Shown here: in pieces, positions 10,447 to 18,535 of the stretch
Layout of the letters: the number at the start of each line of letters is the position of its first letter
Numbering within the stretch: the first letter of the stretch is position 1
NCBI GenBank assembly: GCA_021774075.1
Contig: JAJFJK010000017.1
Coordinates: 1 to 32,258, forward strand
DNA from: Nitrosomonas sp.
GTDB taxonomy: Bacteria; Pseudomonadota; Gammaproteobacteria; Burkholderiales; Nitrosomonadaceae
Length of the DNA stretch: 32,258 nt
Direction: 5' to 3'
Notes under the pieces: model-generated
What the model saw: only the letters and a program-made list of their open reading frames with translations
Told to the model about the DNA's origin: nothing
Databases searched by the model: none
Program-made: the position numbers and the translations under genes

Positions 10447-12464
10447 TGGGAAGTACTGCCCAATCTAAGACATTATGGAGGCCTATCCTCCCCGTGCCTG
10501 ATGATGCGGGTGATCCGCCTGTTGCGCATCTTGTTAGGGGGAAATCCGAAGCTTTTTATACTTATAGAGATTCGTTCGGTTCAATCAATGGATTTGTTCA
10601 TCTGTTCAGCACTTCTACCGGGGGAAAGCAAACCTTATCCGTCTGTTTCGCTCAGAATTCAAAGACCGGGGCGCGTGAGTGGCGATGGATGGCTTTTCCT
10701 GAGCCGCGACCGTTGTATGGGTTGGATATGCTGGAGAAGTACCCTGATGCGTTTGTGCTGCTGGTTGATGGGGAGGAGTCTGCGGAAGTTGCTGGTTATA
10801 TTCCTGATTTTGTAGTTGTGACCTGGCAGGGTGGTAGTAAGGCTGTTGGTAAGTCTGATTTAAGACCTTTGTATGGTCGCAATATTTATGTTTGGGCAAA
10901 TTGCAATGCGCAGCGTGAGCCTCTGACTAAGGAGCAAAAGGCGGAGGGTGTTGACCCTGCCAGCATGCCTTGTTTGCCAGAGGATCAGCAGCCGAGCATG
11001 CGGGCTATGTTGCATATTAAGCGGGCTGTTTTGAAGGTCTGGCAGGATACTGATTTTCGTTTTGTTGATATCCCTAAGCCCGGTTCTAAACCTGATGGAT
11101 GGGGTGCGGCAGAACTTAGCGCTGAAAAAAACAGAACCTTAGCCCACGTTGCAAACTTTGCTTGTAACGTTCGAGCAAGTAATTTTGAGAAGGAAGCTCA
11201 GAAGCCTAAACCACCCCCGCAGCGCAAGCAGTACGAAAAAAACAAGGATGGTTTGCTGATGCGTAACGGGCAGATCGTGCCCTGTTTGGCGAATATCTAC
11301 GATATTTTGAGCCGTGATTCTCGATGGGAGGGTGTGCTTGGTTTTGATGAGTTTGCGTATGCGATCAGGAAGCTAAAGCCGCCACCTTTTGGTGGTGAGG
11401 CTGGTGAGTGGGACGCAAATGATGATGTGCAGTCGGCAATGTGGATTACGCGTGAATATTGGTTCGCGCCATCACCTGTGCAAGTTGCTGAGGCTGTTGA
11501 GGCATTGGCTAAGGATAATGGTTTTCATCCGGTGCGTGATTACCTGAGTAGCTTGGAATGGGATGGTGTGCGGCGTATTGATGATTGGATAGCTGATTAT
11601 ATTGGTGCACCAAAGAATGCATATGTGATGCGTGTTTCCCGTTGGTTTCTGATGGGTATGGTGGCCCGTGTTATGCAGCCTGGTGTTAAGTTTGATTGCT
11701 GTTTGGTGCTTGAGGGTGACCAGGGGCGTAAGAAGTCGACAATGTTGCGTGTGCTAGGTGGTGAGTGGTTCGGCGATACTGATTTGGATCTGCACAATAA
11801 AGATTCGATGGCGACAATTCGCGGTAGTTGGCTGTATGAATTCGCTGAAATGGGGTCTATAGCAAGGTCTGAGGCTAGCCGACAGAAGTCTTTTTTATCA
11901 CGCCAAATCGATGAATTTCGCCCGCCTTATGGACGCCGTGATATACGCAGCCCGCGCCAGCTTGTGTTCGCGGGAACGGTTAATGAATGGACGTGGAATA
12001 AGGATGAAACCGGTGGCCGCAGATTCTGGCCGATTATATGCAGCCATGATATTGATTGTGATGGATTGGGTGCTGTGCGTGATCAATTGTTTGCTGAAGC
12101 TTATTTGCTTTATAAATCCGGCAAACGGTTCTGGCCGACCGGTGAAGAACAGCAGAAATTGTTTGATCCTGAGCAGATTAAACGGCATCAATCGGACGGC
12201 TATATTGATTTGCTACATCAGTTTGTTAGTGAGCGCTATGACTTGTTTTCTCTGGCTGATGCAGCAGACCATCTAAAGATCGATCCTGCGCGATTGTCGC
12301 GCGATATACAAACTCGGATTGGTAAAGCACTGCGTGCGCTTGGGTGCACACGTGAAGAAAAAAGAACGAATGTTATCCGGTACTGGTACAAGCCTCCAGT
12401 AAGAAGTGAAGCAACGTCGGAGACCGGAGACGAAATAGGAGGGTGCGATGGAATTCCTTTCTAA
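10446..12464 (+). CDS. VapE-type primase/helicase
   Basis: A 672-residue replication protein. Residues about 100-195 are a Toprim-like primase module ('VLLVDGEESAEVA', 'VVVTWQGGSKAV', 'YVWANCNAQREPLTK'). Residues 360-570 are a VapE SF3-like helicase: 'HPVRDYLSSLEWDGVRRID', Walker A GDQGRKKST (424-432), acidic 'SWLYEFAEM' (461-469), and 'FAGTVNEWTWNKDETGGRRF' with the sensor Asn and arginine pair. A winged-helix-like C-terminus follows. The Walker A has K where Gly is usual (GRKKS), a variant I have seen in this family. The Toprim aspartates expected at 'W-x-D-C-D' are both Asn. It is translationally coupled to the methylase, and its stop lies 7 bases before the iteron array. Confidence 0.9.
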   Translation: MGSTAQSKTLWRPILPVPDDAGDPPVAHLVRGKSEAFYTYRDSFGSINGFVHLFSTSTGGKQTLSVCFAQNSKTGAREWRWMAFPEPRPLYGLDMLEKYPDAFVLLVDGEESAEVAGYIPDFVVVTWQGGSKAVGKSDLRPLYGRNIYVWANCNAQREPLTKEQKAEGVDPASMPCLPEDQQPSMRAMLHIKRAVLKVWQDTDFRFVDIPKPGSKPDGWGAAELSAEKNRTLAHVANFACNVRASNFEKEAQKPKPPPQRKQYEKNKDGLLMRNGQIVPCLANIYDILSRDSRWEGVLGFDEFAYAIRKLKPPPFGGEAGEWDANDDVQSAMWITREYWFAPSPVQVAEAVEALAKDNGFHPVRDYLSSLEWDGVRRIDDWIADYIGAPKNAYVMRVSRWFLMGMVARVMQPGVKFDCCLVLEGDQGRKKSTMLRVLGGEWFGDTDLDLHNKDSMATIRGSWLYEFAEMGSIARSEASRQKSFLSRQIDEFRPPYGRRDIRSPRQLVFAGTVNEWTWNKDETGGRRFWPIICSHDIDCDGLGAVRDQLFAEAYLLYKSGKRFWPTGEEQQKLFDPEQIKRHQSDGYIDLLHQFVSERYDLFSLADAADHLKIDPARLSRDIQTRIGKALRALGCTREEKRTNVIRYWYKPPVRSEATSETGDEIGGCDGIPF

Positions 12465-12726
12465 AAATCTTCCTAACCTCAGTGAGGTTGGGAAGATGCT
12501 AGGAACCTTGAAAGCCTTATGGGTAAACGTTCTTCCTAACCTTCCCAACCTTCCTAACCTAACCCCTCACACGTACACATGCGCACACCCGCACGCACAC
12601 ATACGCGCGCGCGTATGTACACGTAAAACTACGTTAGGAAGGTTGGGAAGGTTAGGAAGATGTAATGCAGGCAACGGTTTTATTGTTCCCCACATCAGTA
12701 TTCGGGTTAGGAATGTTGGGAACTGA
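12448..12726 (+). CDS. Doubtful ORF across the iteron array
   Basis: A 92-codon ORF with a GGAGG ribosome site just before the VapE stop. The peptide is low-complexity (NLPNLPNL, GRLGRLGR) because each 9-bp iteron is three codons; the middle is His/Thr/Arg-rich from the CA/CG tract. Such peptides are often annotated in phages that carry this array. It could be translated, but the DNA rather than the protein appears to be the conserved element. Confidence 0.25.
   Translation: MEFLSKNLPNLSEVGKMLGTLKALWVNVLPNLPNLPNLTPHTYTCAHPHAHIRARVCTRKTTLGRLGRLGRCNAGNGFIVPHISIRVRNVGN
12467..12497. repeat. 31-bp hairpin of two facing iterons
   Basis: ATCTTCCTAACCTCA, central G, TGAGGTTGGGAAGAT: 15-base arms with a single T-G mismatch. 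It starts 3 bases after the VapE stop. No T run follows, so it is not a standard terminator. The arms contain two 9-bp iterons in opposite orientation. Confidence 0.85.
12531..12660. repeat. Perfect 28-bp inverted repeat with 74-base spacer
   Basis: Left arm 12531-12558 (TCTTCCTAACC onward), right arm 12633-12660 (ending GGTTAGGAAGA); exact reverse complements. The spacer contains a 20-bp perfect palindrome at 12599-12618 with core CGCGCGCG and long alternating purine-pyrimidine tracts. Confidence 0.9.
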
Positions 12727-12976
12727 TAAAAATTTAACGGCTGAGTTTGTCAGAGAGCAATTCCCCAAGTGCGTGGAGTTTGCTGATGTTGCGCGTGATG
12801 TGTTTGGTGATGGTGTGAAGGTGACTTTTATGCAGGAAGGTGGTCGGTCGGTTGGTACATCACGGGAGGGTGTTGGTAATGCTGTTCTCCTGAATGAAAT
12901 TGTTATTGAGTCTGCGCCATTGCGTGGGTTGAGGCGCAGTAGTTCAGGCGGATGGGTGGCTGCACGTGATGGTTAA
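12665..12976 (+). CDS. Hypothetical protein (103 aa)
   Basis: A protein with a plausible soluble domain from about residue 20: 'TDKNLTAEFVREQFPKCVEF' then 'ARDVFGDGVKVTFMQEGGRS'. The first 18 residues overlap the last iterons and may not be real; a start at 12713 is the alternative, but its ribosome site is too close. I do not recognise the family. 'F-G-D-x-V-K-V-x-x-x-x-E-G-G-R' appears to me to recur in small post-VapE phage genes. Confidence 0.5.
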   Translation: MQATVLLFPTSVFGLGMLGTDKNLTAEFVREQFPKCVEFADVARDVFGDGVKVTFMQEGGRSVGTSREGVGNAVLLNEIVIESAPLRGLRRSSSGGWVAARDG

Positions 12977-13172
12977 CGTATTGCCGCATTATTTCTACGG
13001 CGACCCTGCTGATGTTGTTGAGTCCATGCAACTGGATGAGCTTGGTTGCCGTGCTTGTCAGTCGCATAAGGTTGTGTTTGATCGGGTGGTGTGTGGTGAT
13101 GTAAGGAGTGAGCAACAAATAGGGGTGCCGCGTGTTGGGCATCGGTGTCCATTATTTGATGATAGGAGTTGA
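12969..13172 (+). CDS. Small Cys-rich hypothetical phage protein (67 aa)
   Basis: A 67-residue protein with the pattern 'GDPADVVESMQLDELGCRAC' then 'SHKVVFDRVVC' and 'RVGHRCPLF'. 'LDELGCRxCxxH' followed by a later Cys is a layout I associate with small phage proteins encoded between replication and antitermination genes; a zinc site (C, C, H, C) is likely. The ATG at 12969 overlaps the previous stop region; a GTG one codon earlier is possible. The function is unknown. Confidence 0.6.
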   Translation: MVNVLPHYFYGDPADVVESMQLDELGCRACQSHKVVFDRVVCGDVRSEQQIGVPRVGHRCPLFDDRS

Positions 13173-13173
13173 T

Positions 13174-13596
13174 ATGCAGCAAGGTACTGTTGTTCATCGG
13201 TTGATTGGATGGTCGAGGTGGAAGCTGGCCAGCGGTGTTGCGTTGGGCTATCCCTCAATGGTTAGTTTCATGAGATTGGGTGGTGGGGCTTCAACTGATG
13301 TGAGTGAATATAATCAGGTTGACTCTTGGTGTATTGAGACTGATGATGCTTTTAAGTTGTTACCAATCATGCCAAAAGAAATAATAAAAATGGAATATCT
13401 TTCAACTCACAAGGTGATTGTTGTTAAGGCGCATCAGATGGGGATATCTAAGCGTGCTTATCATAAGTACTTGAATGATTCCTATACTTTGCTAGGAAAT
13501 ATTTTAGATTCTCGCTTGCGTAACGTGCACGATAGTGATACATTTCTGCTAAATTCATTAGAAATGCGTCAGAAACAAGCGCAACAAACAGTATAA
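13174..13596 (+). CDS. Putative Q-like late antiterminator
   Basis: A 140-residue protein at the position where lambdoid phages encode Q: last early gene, followed by strong terminators and then the terminase operon. The middle reads like a sigma-region-4/Q-type helical DNA-binding module: 'LLPIMPKEIIKMEYLSTHKV' followed by 'AHQMGISKRAYHKYLNDSYT', with a helix-turn-helix at 'MGISKRAYHKYL'. TAGGAG lies 8 bases before the ATG, one base after the previous stop. Family membership is by pattern and position; no binding site (qut) is identified. Confidence 0.55.
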   Translation: MQQGTVVHRLIGWSRWKLASGVALGYPSMVSFMRLGGGASTDVSEYNQVDSWCIETDDAFKLLPIMPKEIIKMEYLSTHKVIVVKAHQMGISKRAYHKYLNDSYTLLGNILDSRLRNVHDSDTFLLNSLEMRQKQAQQTV

Positions 13597-13600
13597 AACA

Positions 13601-13630
13601 AAAGCCAGCCCATTGTGCGCTGGCTTTTTT
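13601..13630. terminator. Rho-independent terminator after the early operon
   Basis: AAAGCCAGC / GCTGGCTTT, a perfect 9-bp stem with 9-base loop, followed by TTTTTT. It begins 4 bases after the Q-like gene stop. The A-rich left flank means it could also act leftward. Confidence 0.9.
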
Positions 13631-13658
13631 GTTGTCCAAACAAACTAATAGATAAAAG

Positions 13659-13692
13659 AAAAGCTCATTCCGTAAGGTCTGGGCTTTTTTTA
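13659..13692 (+). terminator. Second rho-independent terminator
   Basis: AAAAGCTCA / TGGGCTTTT (one G-T pair), 12-base loop, T run. Tandem with the previous one, it separates early from late genes and is a natural target for antitermination. Confidence 0.75.
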
Positions 13693-13700
13693 TTTGTACC

Positions 13701-14153
13701 TTGCCAATATCAGCACAAAAGCCATGCAGCCATGCCGGATGCAATACATTAGTTCGCGGAACAAGCAGATGCACTGATCATAAAACGGTAGACCGGAAAC
13801 TATCTGACAAGCATCGCGGATCTTCTACTGCACGCGGCTATGGTTATAAATGGCAGGAAGCAAGCAAAGGTTATTTAAGGAAGCATCCTTACTGTGTCCG
13901 ATGTGAAGATCAAGGAATCGTTACACGCGCGACTGTTGTTGATCACAGGGTTCCGCCCAGATTGGCAGCGGCAAACGAGAGTGGTATTCAGTCCTTGATT
14001 AAAGAAGCATTAAGACTGTTTTGGGATCGTGATAATTGGGACGCATTATGCAAACCATGTCACGACAATAAAACAGCAACAGAAGACGGCGGATTCGGAA
14101 GGCAGGGGCGGGTAAAAAGTCTACAGCCTTTTGTCTCTAGACCGTCTGCCTAG
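13701..14153 (+). CDS. HNH endonuclease of the packaging module
   Basis: A 150-residue HNH nuclease of the type beside terminase genes in HK97-like cos phages. The N-terminal zinc part is 'KPCSHAGCNTLVRGTSRCTDH', followed by 'HRGSSTARGYGYKWQEASKG', a CxxC knuckle (PYCVRCEDQG), 'ATVVDHRVPP' (catalytic DH) and 'WDALCKPCHDNKT' (second CxxC and the final HNH). Such proteins assist terminase in cos cleavage (established for HK97 gp74). The start is a TTG with no visible ribosome site, directly after a terminator T run. The family usually begins close to this point, so I keep it. Confidence 0.85.
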   Translation: MPISAQKPCSHAGCNTLVRGTSRCTDHKTVDRKLSDKHRGSSTARGYGYKWQEASKGYLRKHPYCVRCEDQGIVTRATVVDHRVPPRLAAANESGIQSLIKEALRLFWDRDNWDALCKPCHDNKTATEDGGFGRQGRVKSLQPFVSRPSA

Positions 14154-14218
14154 TTAATATTTTGTGTGCGGGAGTTTTGGAGGGGGGGTACATCCCCTGT
14201 TCAGTGGGAATTTAAGTT

Positions 14219-14737
14219 ATGGGATCAAGAGGACCAAAACCACTACCACCTAACGTGCATAATTTGCGTGGAAATCCAAGTAAAAAACCGTTGGGTGCGT
14301 TGCTTGGTGGGGTGCATCCGTTGGTTGAAATTCCCGGTTGCCCTGCGCACTTGTTACCTGAAGCAAGGAAAGAGTTTAAGCGTATTGCCGTTGAGTTGGA
14401 GGAACTAGGTCTTGTCTCGCAAATGGATCGCGCAGCGTTGGTAGCCTATTGCACAGCCTGGGCTGAGACAGTTCAATGTGAGAAAAAAATAGCTGAACTT
14501 AATAAAGCCGACCCAAAAGGTGAGGCTGGTTTAATAGGTTACACACCAAACGGTTACCAACAAATGTCTGTTTGGGTGCAGATTCGCAATAGGGCGTATG
14601 AGCGAATGGGTAAATTTATGGCTGAGTTTGGCATGTCGCCCAGCTCAAGAACCAGAGTAACGCCAAGCGAGAATCATCCTTCTTTACCTGGGATGGAAGG
14701 TGAGGGCGAAGAAAAAACGGGATGGGACGCAGTTTAG
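14219..14737 (+). CDS. Terminase small subunit, P27 family
   Basis: A 172-residue protein with the diagnostic P27-type N-terminus 'GSRGPKPLPPNVHNLRGNPS', followed by 'PAHLLPEARKEFKRIAVELE' and 'DRAALVAYCTAWAE', the helical DNA-recognition core, and a 'SPSSRTRV' motif near the end. It recognises phage DNA at the packaging site and delivers it to the large subunit. It overlaps the large-subunit gene by 16 bases. The 65 bases before it contain a G-rich stretch (GGAGGGGGGG) of unknown meaning. Confidence 0.9.
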   Translation: MGSRGPKPLPPNVHNLRGNPSKKPLGALLGGVHPLVEIPGCPAHLLPEARKEFKRIAVELEELGLVSQMDRAALVAYCTAWAETVQCEKKIAELNKADPKGEAGLIGYTPNGYQQMSVWVQIRNRAYERMGKFMAEFGMSPSSRTRVTPSENHPSLPGMEGEGEEKTGWDAV

Positions 14738-16452
14738 GCTATTACGTCGACACTGCCAAAAACTATGCGCAAGCAGTTTTAAACGGAGAGATCCCCGCGT
14801 GCAAATGGACGAAGGCAGCATGCCGTCGTCAACTGGATGATCTTGATAGAGCCAATCATGACCCAGACTACCCGTTTGAATTCAAGGTAGATAAAGCAGA
14901 ACACATATGCAGATTTAATGAGCTGCTTCCTCACGTCAAAGGAAGATGGGCGGGTCAAAAGATACAGCTTGAGCCTTGGCAGATATTCAACGAAACATCG
15001 GTATTTGGTTGGCACAGAAAAGACACTGGTTATCGACGGTTCAGAATTGTTTACATTGAAGTAGCCAGGAAAAACGCAAAGAGCACAGAAACAAGTTGCG
15101 TATCACTGTACATGCTCACAGCAGACGGTGAACCTGGCGCAGAAATTTACTCTGCAGCAACTACGCAAAAACAAGCCAAGATTGTTTTTAATACCGCCAA
15201 AAAAATGGCTAGAATGGAGTCTGAATTCAGACGCAGGTTTGGGGTTGTTGCTCAAGAACACAGCATCTATGAAGTAATTAATGACGGTCTTTACGAGGCT
15301 TTATCTGCCGAAGGGTCAACACAAGACGGGCAAAACACGCATTTCGCAAGTGTTGATGAACTGCACGCCCACAAAACCAGGGACTTATATGACGTGATTG
15401 AAACATCAATGGGGTCAAGAACACAACCATTGATGTGGAACATCACAACAGCCGGAAAAAATCGCAGTGGCATTTGCTATGAACAACGATCCTATGTAAC
15501 CAGCATACTCAATGCTGTGCTGCTAAAGCACGGCGGGTTAGGCTACCCAGTCAAAGGGGCCGTTGTAAATGATGACACGTACTTCGGAATAATATACACC
15601 ATTGATGACGATGACGATTGGACTGATGAGTCATGCTGGCCGAAGGCAAACCCAAATTATGACGTATCCGTTTTCCCTGATGACATCAGACGCCTTGCGG
15701 AAAAAGCAAAAAAACTATCAACAGCACGAAATAACTTTCTAACAAAACGTTTAAATGTTTGGGTCAATGCAGCAGAAGCATGGATGGACATGCTCAAGTG
15801 GGATGCATGCGCAGACACCTCTCTGGATATCGCGGATTTTGAAGGTGAAGAATGTTTTGTTGGACTTGATCTTGCCGAGAAAAACGACTTTGCGGCAGAA
15901 GTAAAAACCTTCTGGCGTGGTGATACGTTATATGTTTTCCCATTCCTATACCTTAATGACGCGGCAATCGAAGATTCAGAAAACAGCCAGTTTGAAGGAT
16001 GGCGTGAAGACGGTCACATCATAGGCAATGAAGGTGACGTTACCGATTTTGACCAGATCGCAGCGGACCTAATCGACACCGCCAAAAGGTTTGACCTTCA
16101 GGAAATACCATATGACCCTGCTTTATCAAGATACTTTGCAACAAAATTGATTAATGACCACTCGCTTCCGCTCGTGGAGATGCGGCAGAACGGCATCACA
16201 TTCACATCGGCGGTAACGGAACTGGAGAATCTTGTGCTGGAAAAGAAAATAAAATTCAAAGGCAATCCAGCGTTTACTTGGATGATGAGCAATGTAGTCG
16301 TTAGTGAATCGAAATTCTCAGGACTAAAGCACCCAACCAAAGAAAATGCAGCAAATAAAATTGACGGAATCATAGCGCTGTTAATGGCTTTGGCTAGGGC
16401 TGTTGTTAAAAAACCTAATGAAACAATCGAACAAGGATTCGCAACGCTGTGA
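14722..16452 (+). CDS. Terminase large subunit (HK97-like)
   Basis: A 576-residue packaging motor and nuclease. The Walker A variant ARKNAKST is at residues 115-122, the Walker B 'ASVDELHAH' with Asp212-Glu213, and a 'TTAG' coupling motif follows at 242. The RNase H-like nuclease begins with 'FVGLDLAEKNDFAA' (first Asp at 383), continues with 'PYDPALSRYFA', and ends with 'NKIDGIIALLMALARA', which supplies the last acidic residue. The length is normal for the Terminase_1 family. It pumps DNA into the prohead and cuts it. The stop overlaps the portal start (GTGA). Confidence 0.95.
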   Translation: MGRSLGYYVDTAKNYAQAVLNGEIPACKWTKAACRRQLDDLDRANHDPDYPFEFKVDKAEHICRFNELLPHVKGRWAGQKIQLEPWQIFNETSVFGWHRKDTGYRRFRIVYIEVARKNAKSTETSCVSLYMLTADGEPGAEIYSAATTQKQAKIVFNTAKKMARMESEFRRRFGVVAQEHSIYEVINDGLYEALSAEGSTQDGQNTHFASVDELHAHKTRDLYDVIETSMGSRTQPLMWNITTAGKNRSGICYEQRSYVTSILNAVLLKHGGLGYPVKGAVVNDDTYFGIIYTIDDDDDWTDESCWPKANPNYDVSVFPDDIRRLAEKAKKLSTARNNFLTKRLNVWVNAAEAWMDMLKWDACADTSLDIADFEGEECFVGLDLAEKNDFAAEVKTFWRGDTLYVFPFLYLNDAAIEDSENSQFEGWREDGHIIGNEGDVTDFDQIAADLIDTAKRFDLQEIPYDPALSRYFATKLINDHSLPLVEMRQNGITFTSAVTELENLVLEKKIKFKGNPAFTWMMSNVVVSESKFSGLKHPTKENAANKIDGIIALLMALARAVVKKPNETIEQGFATL

Positions 16453-17816
16453 ATGCCCAGACTGCGACAGATCAGGTGGACAATAAGCGCAGCCATATTC
16501 TTGATCAGTTTCTTGCTGATCGTGCGGCGCAGAAACAAGCGTTATCTATAAAGAATGCAGCTGACTCACAATTAATAAAAAGCGGTGATCCGCAGGTGAT
16601 TGAATTGTTTGGTGGTGCGCAGGCATCGTCAGGTTATGCGGTTACTGAAGAATCGGCGATGCGCGTTTCAGCAGTTTCCGCGTGCGTTCAGTTATTGGGT
16701 GGCACGATAGCAAGCCTGCCTTTGCCGATCTATAAGAATACTGAAGAAGGCCGGGAGAAAACCAAGCCGCCGCTGTATCGCCTGTTGAATATGAAGCCCT
16801 GCCCGGCATGGACAGCGGCTAGCATGATGGAATGGTGGATACGTTCAATTGCATTCAAAGGTGACGCGTTCTCACGAATCAAGCGTGACAGGTTTGGAAT
16901 TGAAGAAAGAATTGTTCCGCTGCACCCGGATAGAGTCAGGGTTCATGTGACAGATGACGGCGATATCAGCTATTCATTCCAGCCGAAAAACGGCGCACCG
17001 GTCGGCATACATGCAGATGACATGCTGCACATTCCGGGGTTTGGTTATGACGGCAGCAAGGGGCGCAGCAAATCAATCATCCAGCAAGCCGCTTTCCAGT
17101 CAATAGGCATTGCGCTGGCTGTTGATGATTTCAGCGGGAAGTTTTTTGCAAACAGCGGAATGCAAAAACACCTCATCCATACTGATGGAAAAATGGATGA
17201 GACGTTAATCGAAAAATTAAAAAATGAATATATAAGAAAATACGGTGGGGCGGCAAACGCAGGCAAGCCCATGGTGCTGACAGAAGGCTTAATGGTTAAA
17301 GAATTAAGCCTGTCATCCGTAGATGCCGAGCTGCTGGATAGCCGGAAATATCAAGTAATCGATATAGCCCGTGCATTCTGTGTGCCGCCATTCATGATCG
17401 GCGCGAATGATACCACCACAAGCTGGGGTTCAGGCATTGAGCAAATGACGCTTGGCTTTGTAAAGTTCACACTGCAAGCCTACCTAACCAAGATCCAGCA
17501 AGAAATTAATAATAAGTTTTACCCTGATGGGGAAACATTTGCTGAATTCAACTTGTTAGGATTATTAAAAGGTGATTCTGAAGCAGAGTCCAAATCCCTG
17601 CGTGAAGCACGCGGCGGGTCACAAGGCCCAGGCTGGATGACGGTGAACGAAGTGCGGAAAGTCAAAAACCTACCACTGCTTTCTGATGAGCAAGGTGGCA
17701 ACAAAATTTACGAACCAAAAGGTAAAGTCGATGAAAAATCAAGTGAAGCTGATGCAGCTGCTACAAAACAACCAACAGAAAGAAAAAAAGGCACTGCGCG
17801 TAGAAAATCAGGATGA
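16449..17816 (+). CDS. Portal protein, HK97 family
   Basis: A 455-residue portal. Family hallmarks are 'VSAVSACVQLLGGTIASLPL', 'AFKGDAFSRIKRD', 'MLHIPGFGYDG', 'DFSGKFFANSGM' and 'VIDIARAFCVPPFMIG'. It forms the ring at the capsid vertex through which DNA enters. It starts with GTG inside the terminase stop. The last 86 bases overlap the protease gene, and the C-terminal tail is Lys/Glu-rich and low-complexity, consistent with an exposed end. Confidence 0.95.
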   Translation: MNAQTATDQVDNKRSHILDQFLADRAAQKQALSIKNAADSQLIKSGDPQVIELFGGAQASSGYAVTEESAMRVSAVSACVQLLGGTIASLPLPIYKNTEEGREKTKPPLYRLLNMKPCPAWTAASMMEWWIRSIAFKGDAFSRIKRDRFGIEERIVPLHPDRVRVHVTDDGDISYSFQPKNGAPVGIHADDMLHIPGFGYDGSKGRSKSIIQQAAFQSIGIALAVDDFSGKFFANSGMQKHLIHTDGKMDETLIEKLKNEYIRKYGGAANAGKPMVLTEGLMVKELSLSSVDAELLDSRKYQVIDIARAFCVPPFMIGANDTTTSWGSGIEQMTLGFVKFTLQAYLTKIQQEINNKFYPDGETFAEFNLLGLLKGDSEAESKSLREARGGSQGPGWMTVNEVRKVKNLPLLSDEQGGNKIYEPKGKVDEKSSEADAAATKQPTERKKGTARRKSG

Positions 17817-18471
17817 TTCAGCGACCATTTATCTGTATGGCGTCATTGATGATTACTTTGGCATATCAGGAGAAGAGGTTGCCAGGGCTCTGGAAGATCT
17901 AAAGGATAAAGAAGTAAAGCTGCGTATTAACTCACCAGGCGGTGATGTATTCGTTGCCCGCTCCATGTACGCAGCTATCAAATTGCATGGCAATGTTACA
18001 GCCCAAATCGACAGCGTTGCTGTCAGTGCAGCAACCTTCGTGGCTATGGCAGCCAAAGAGGTTACCATGATCGATGGTGGTTTCATGATGATCCACAACG
18101 CGTGGACATTCGGGTTCGGAAATAAAAATGATTTTATCGAGTTGGCCGACTTGCTGGGCAAGTTCGATGAATCCATTATCAAAGACTACATCAAAAAAAC
18201 CGGAAAATCACAAGATGAAATTGCAGTAATGATGGACGCCGAAACATGGATGAATGCAGAAGAATCTAAGGAAATGGGGTTCATCGACAGCATTTTTGAT
18301 GGCGAAGAAGCCGGGGAGGGTGGCACAAACAACAAATGGAACCTCTCCGCTTTTGACAACGTGCCACAAGCACTAGCAGCACCTGGGCCAGATCCGCAAG
18401 AAGAAGCATGGCAACGTCAACGCGCAATGGCTGAAAGACGATTGCGAATATTGAACGCAGTGACCCACTAA
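17731..18471 (+). CDS. Head maturation protease, ClpP-like (S14)
   Basis: A 246-residue serine protease. 'LRINSPGGDVFVARSMYAAI' is the ClpP-fold glycine segment, 'AVSAATFVAMAA' carries the nucleophile Ser99, and 'MMIHNAW' has His122; 'MDAETWMNAEESKEMGFID' follows as in phage prohead proteases. It cuts the capsid delta domain and itself during maturation. I chose the ATG at 17731 (AAAGGT upstream); a longer reading starting 15 codons earlier lies deeper inside the portal gene. A terminator follows, partly isolating the capsid gene. Confidence 0.9.
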   Translation: MKNQVKLMQLLQNNQQKEKKALRVENQDDSATIYLYGVIDDYFGISGEEVARALEDLKDKEVKLRINSPGGDVFVARSMYAAIKLHGNVTAQIDSVAVSAATFVAMAAKEVTMIDGGFMMIHNAWTFGFGNKNDFIELADLLGKFDESIIKDYIKKTGKSQDEIAVMMDAETWMNAEESKEMGFIDSIFDGEEAGEGGTNNKWNLSAFDNVPQALAAPGPDPQEEAWQRQRAMAERRLRILNAVTH

Positions 18472-18489
18472 CCCGCATCAAAACCAAAC

Positions 18490-18512
18490 AACCCGCCCAG
18501 GCGGGTTTTTTT
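18490..18512 (+). terminator. Terminator between protease and capsid genes
   Basis: AACCCGCC / GGCGGGTT hairpin followed by TTTTTTT, 19 bases after the protease stop. A terminator inside the late operon may set protein ratios or depend on antitermination; AGGAG for the capsid gene follows directly. Confidence 0.8.
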
Positions 18513-18535
18513 ATTTCTTAACAGGAGAAATTAAA

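Larger units (their letters stand above)
12467..12722. other. Candidate replication origin (ten 9-bp iterons in inverted repeats)
   Basis: The consensus GGTT(A/G)GGAA occurs about ten times in about 250 bases. One facing pair lies at 12471-12494. Three tandem copies in the reverse orientation lie at 12533-12559. Three tandem copies in the forward orientation lie at 12632-12658 (first with C for G). Two more lie at 12705-12722. The two triplets form a perfect 28-bp inverted repeat around a 74-base CA/CG-rich spacer. Clustered iterons next to the replicative helicase/primase gene are typical of phage origins; binding by VapE is an inference. Confidence 0.6.

Noticed and set aside
14170..14200. 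G-rich stretch with GGGGG/CCCC as a cos site
   Set aside because: The position before terS suits cos, but I know no matching cos sequence and see no clear binding repeats. Termini sequencing would decide.
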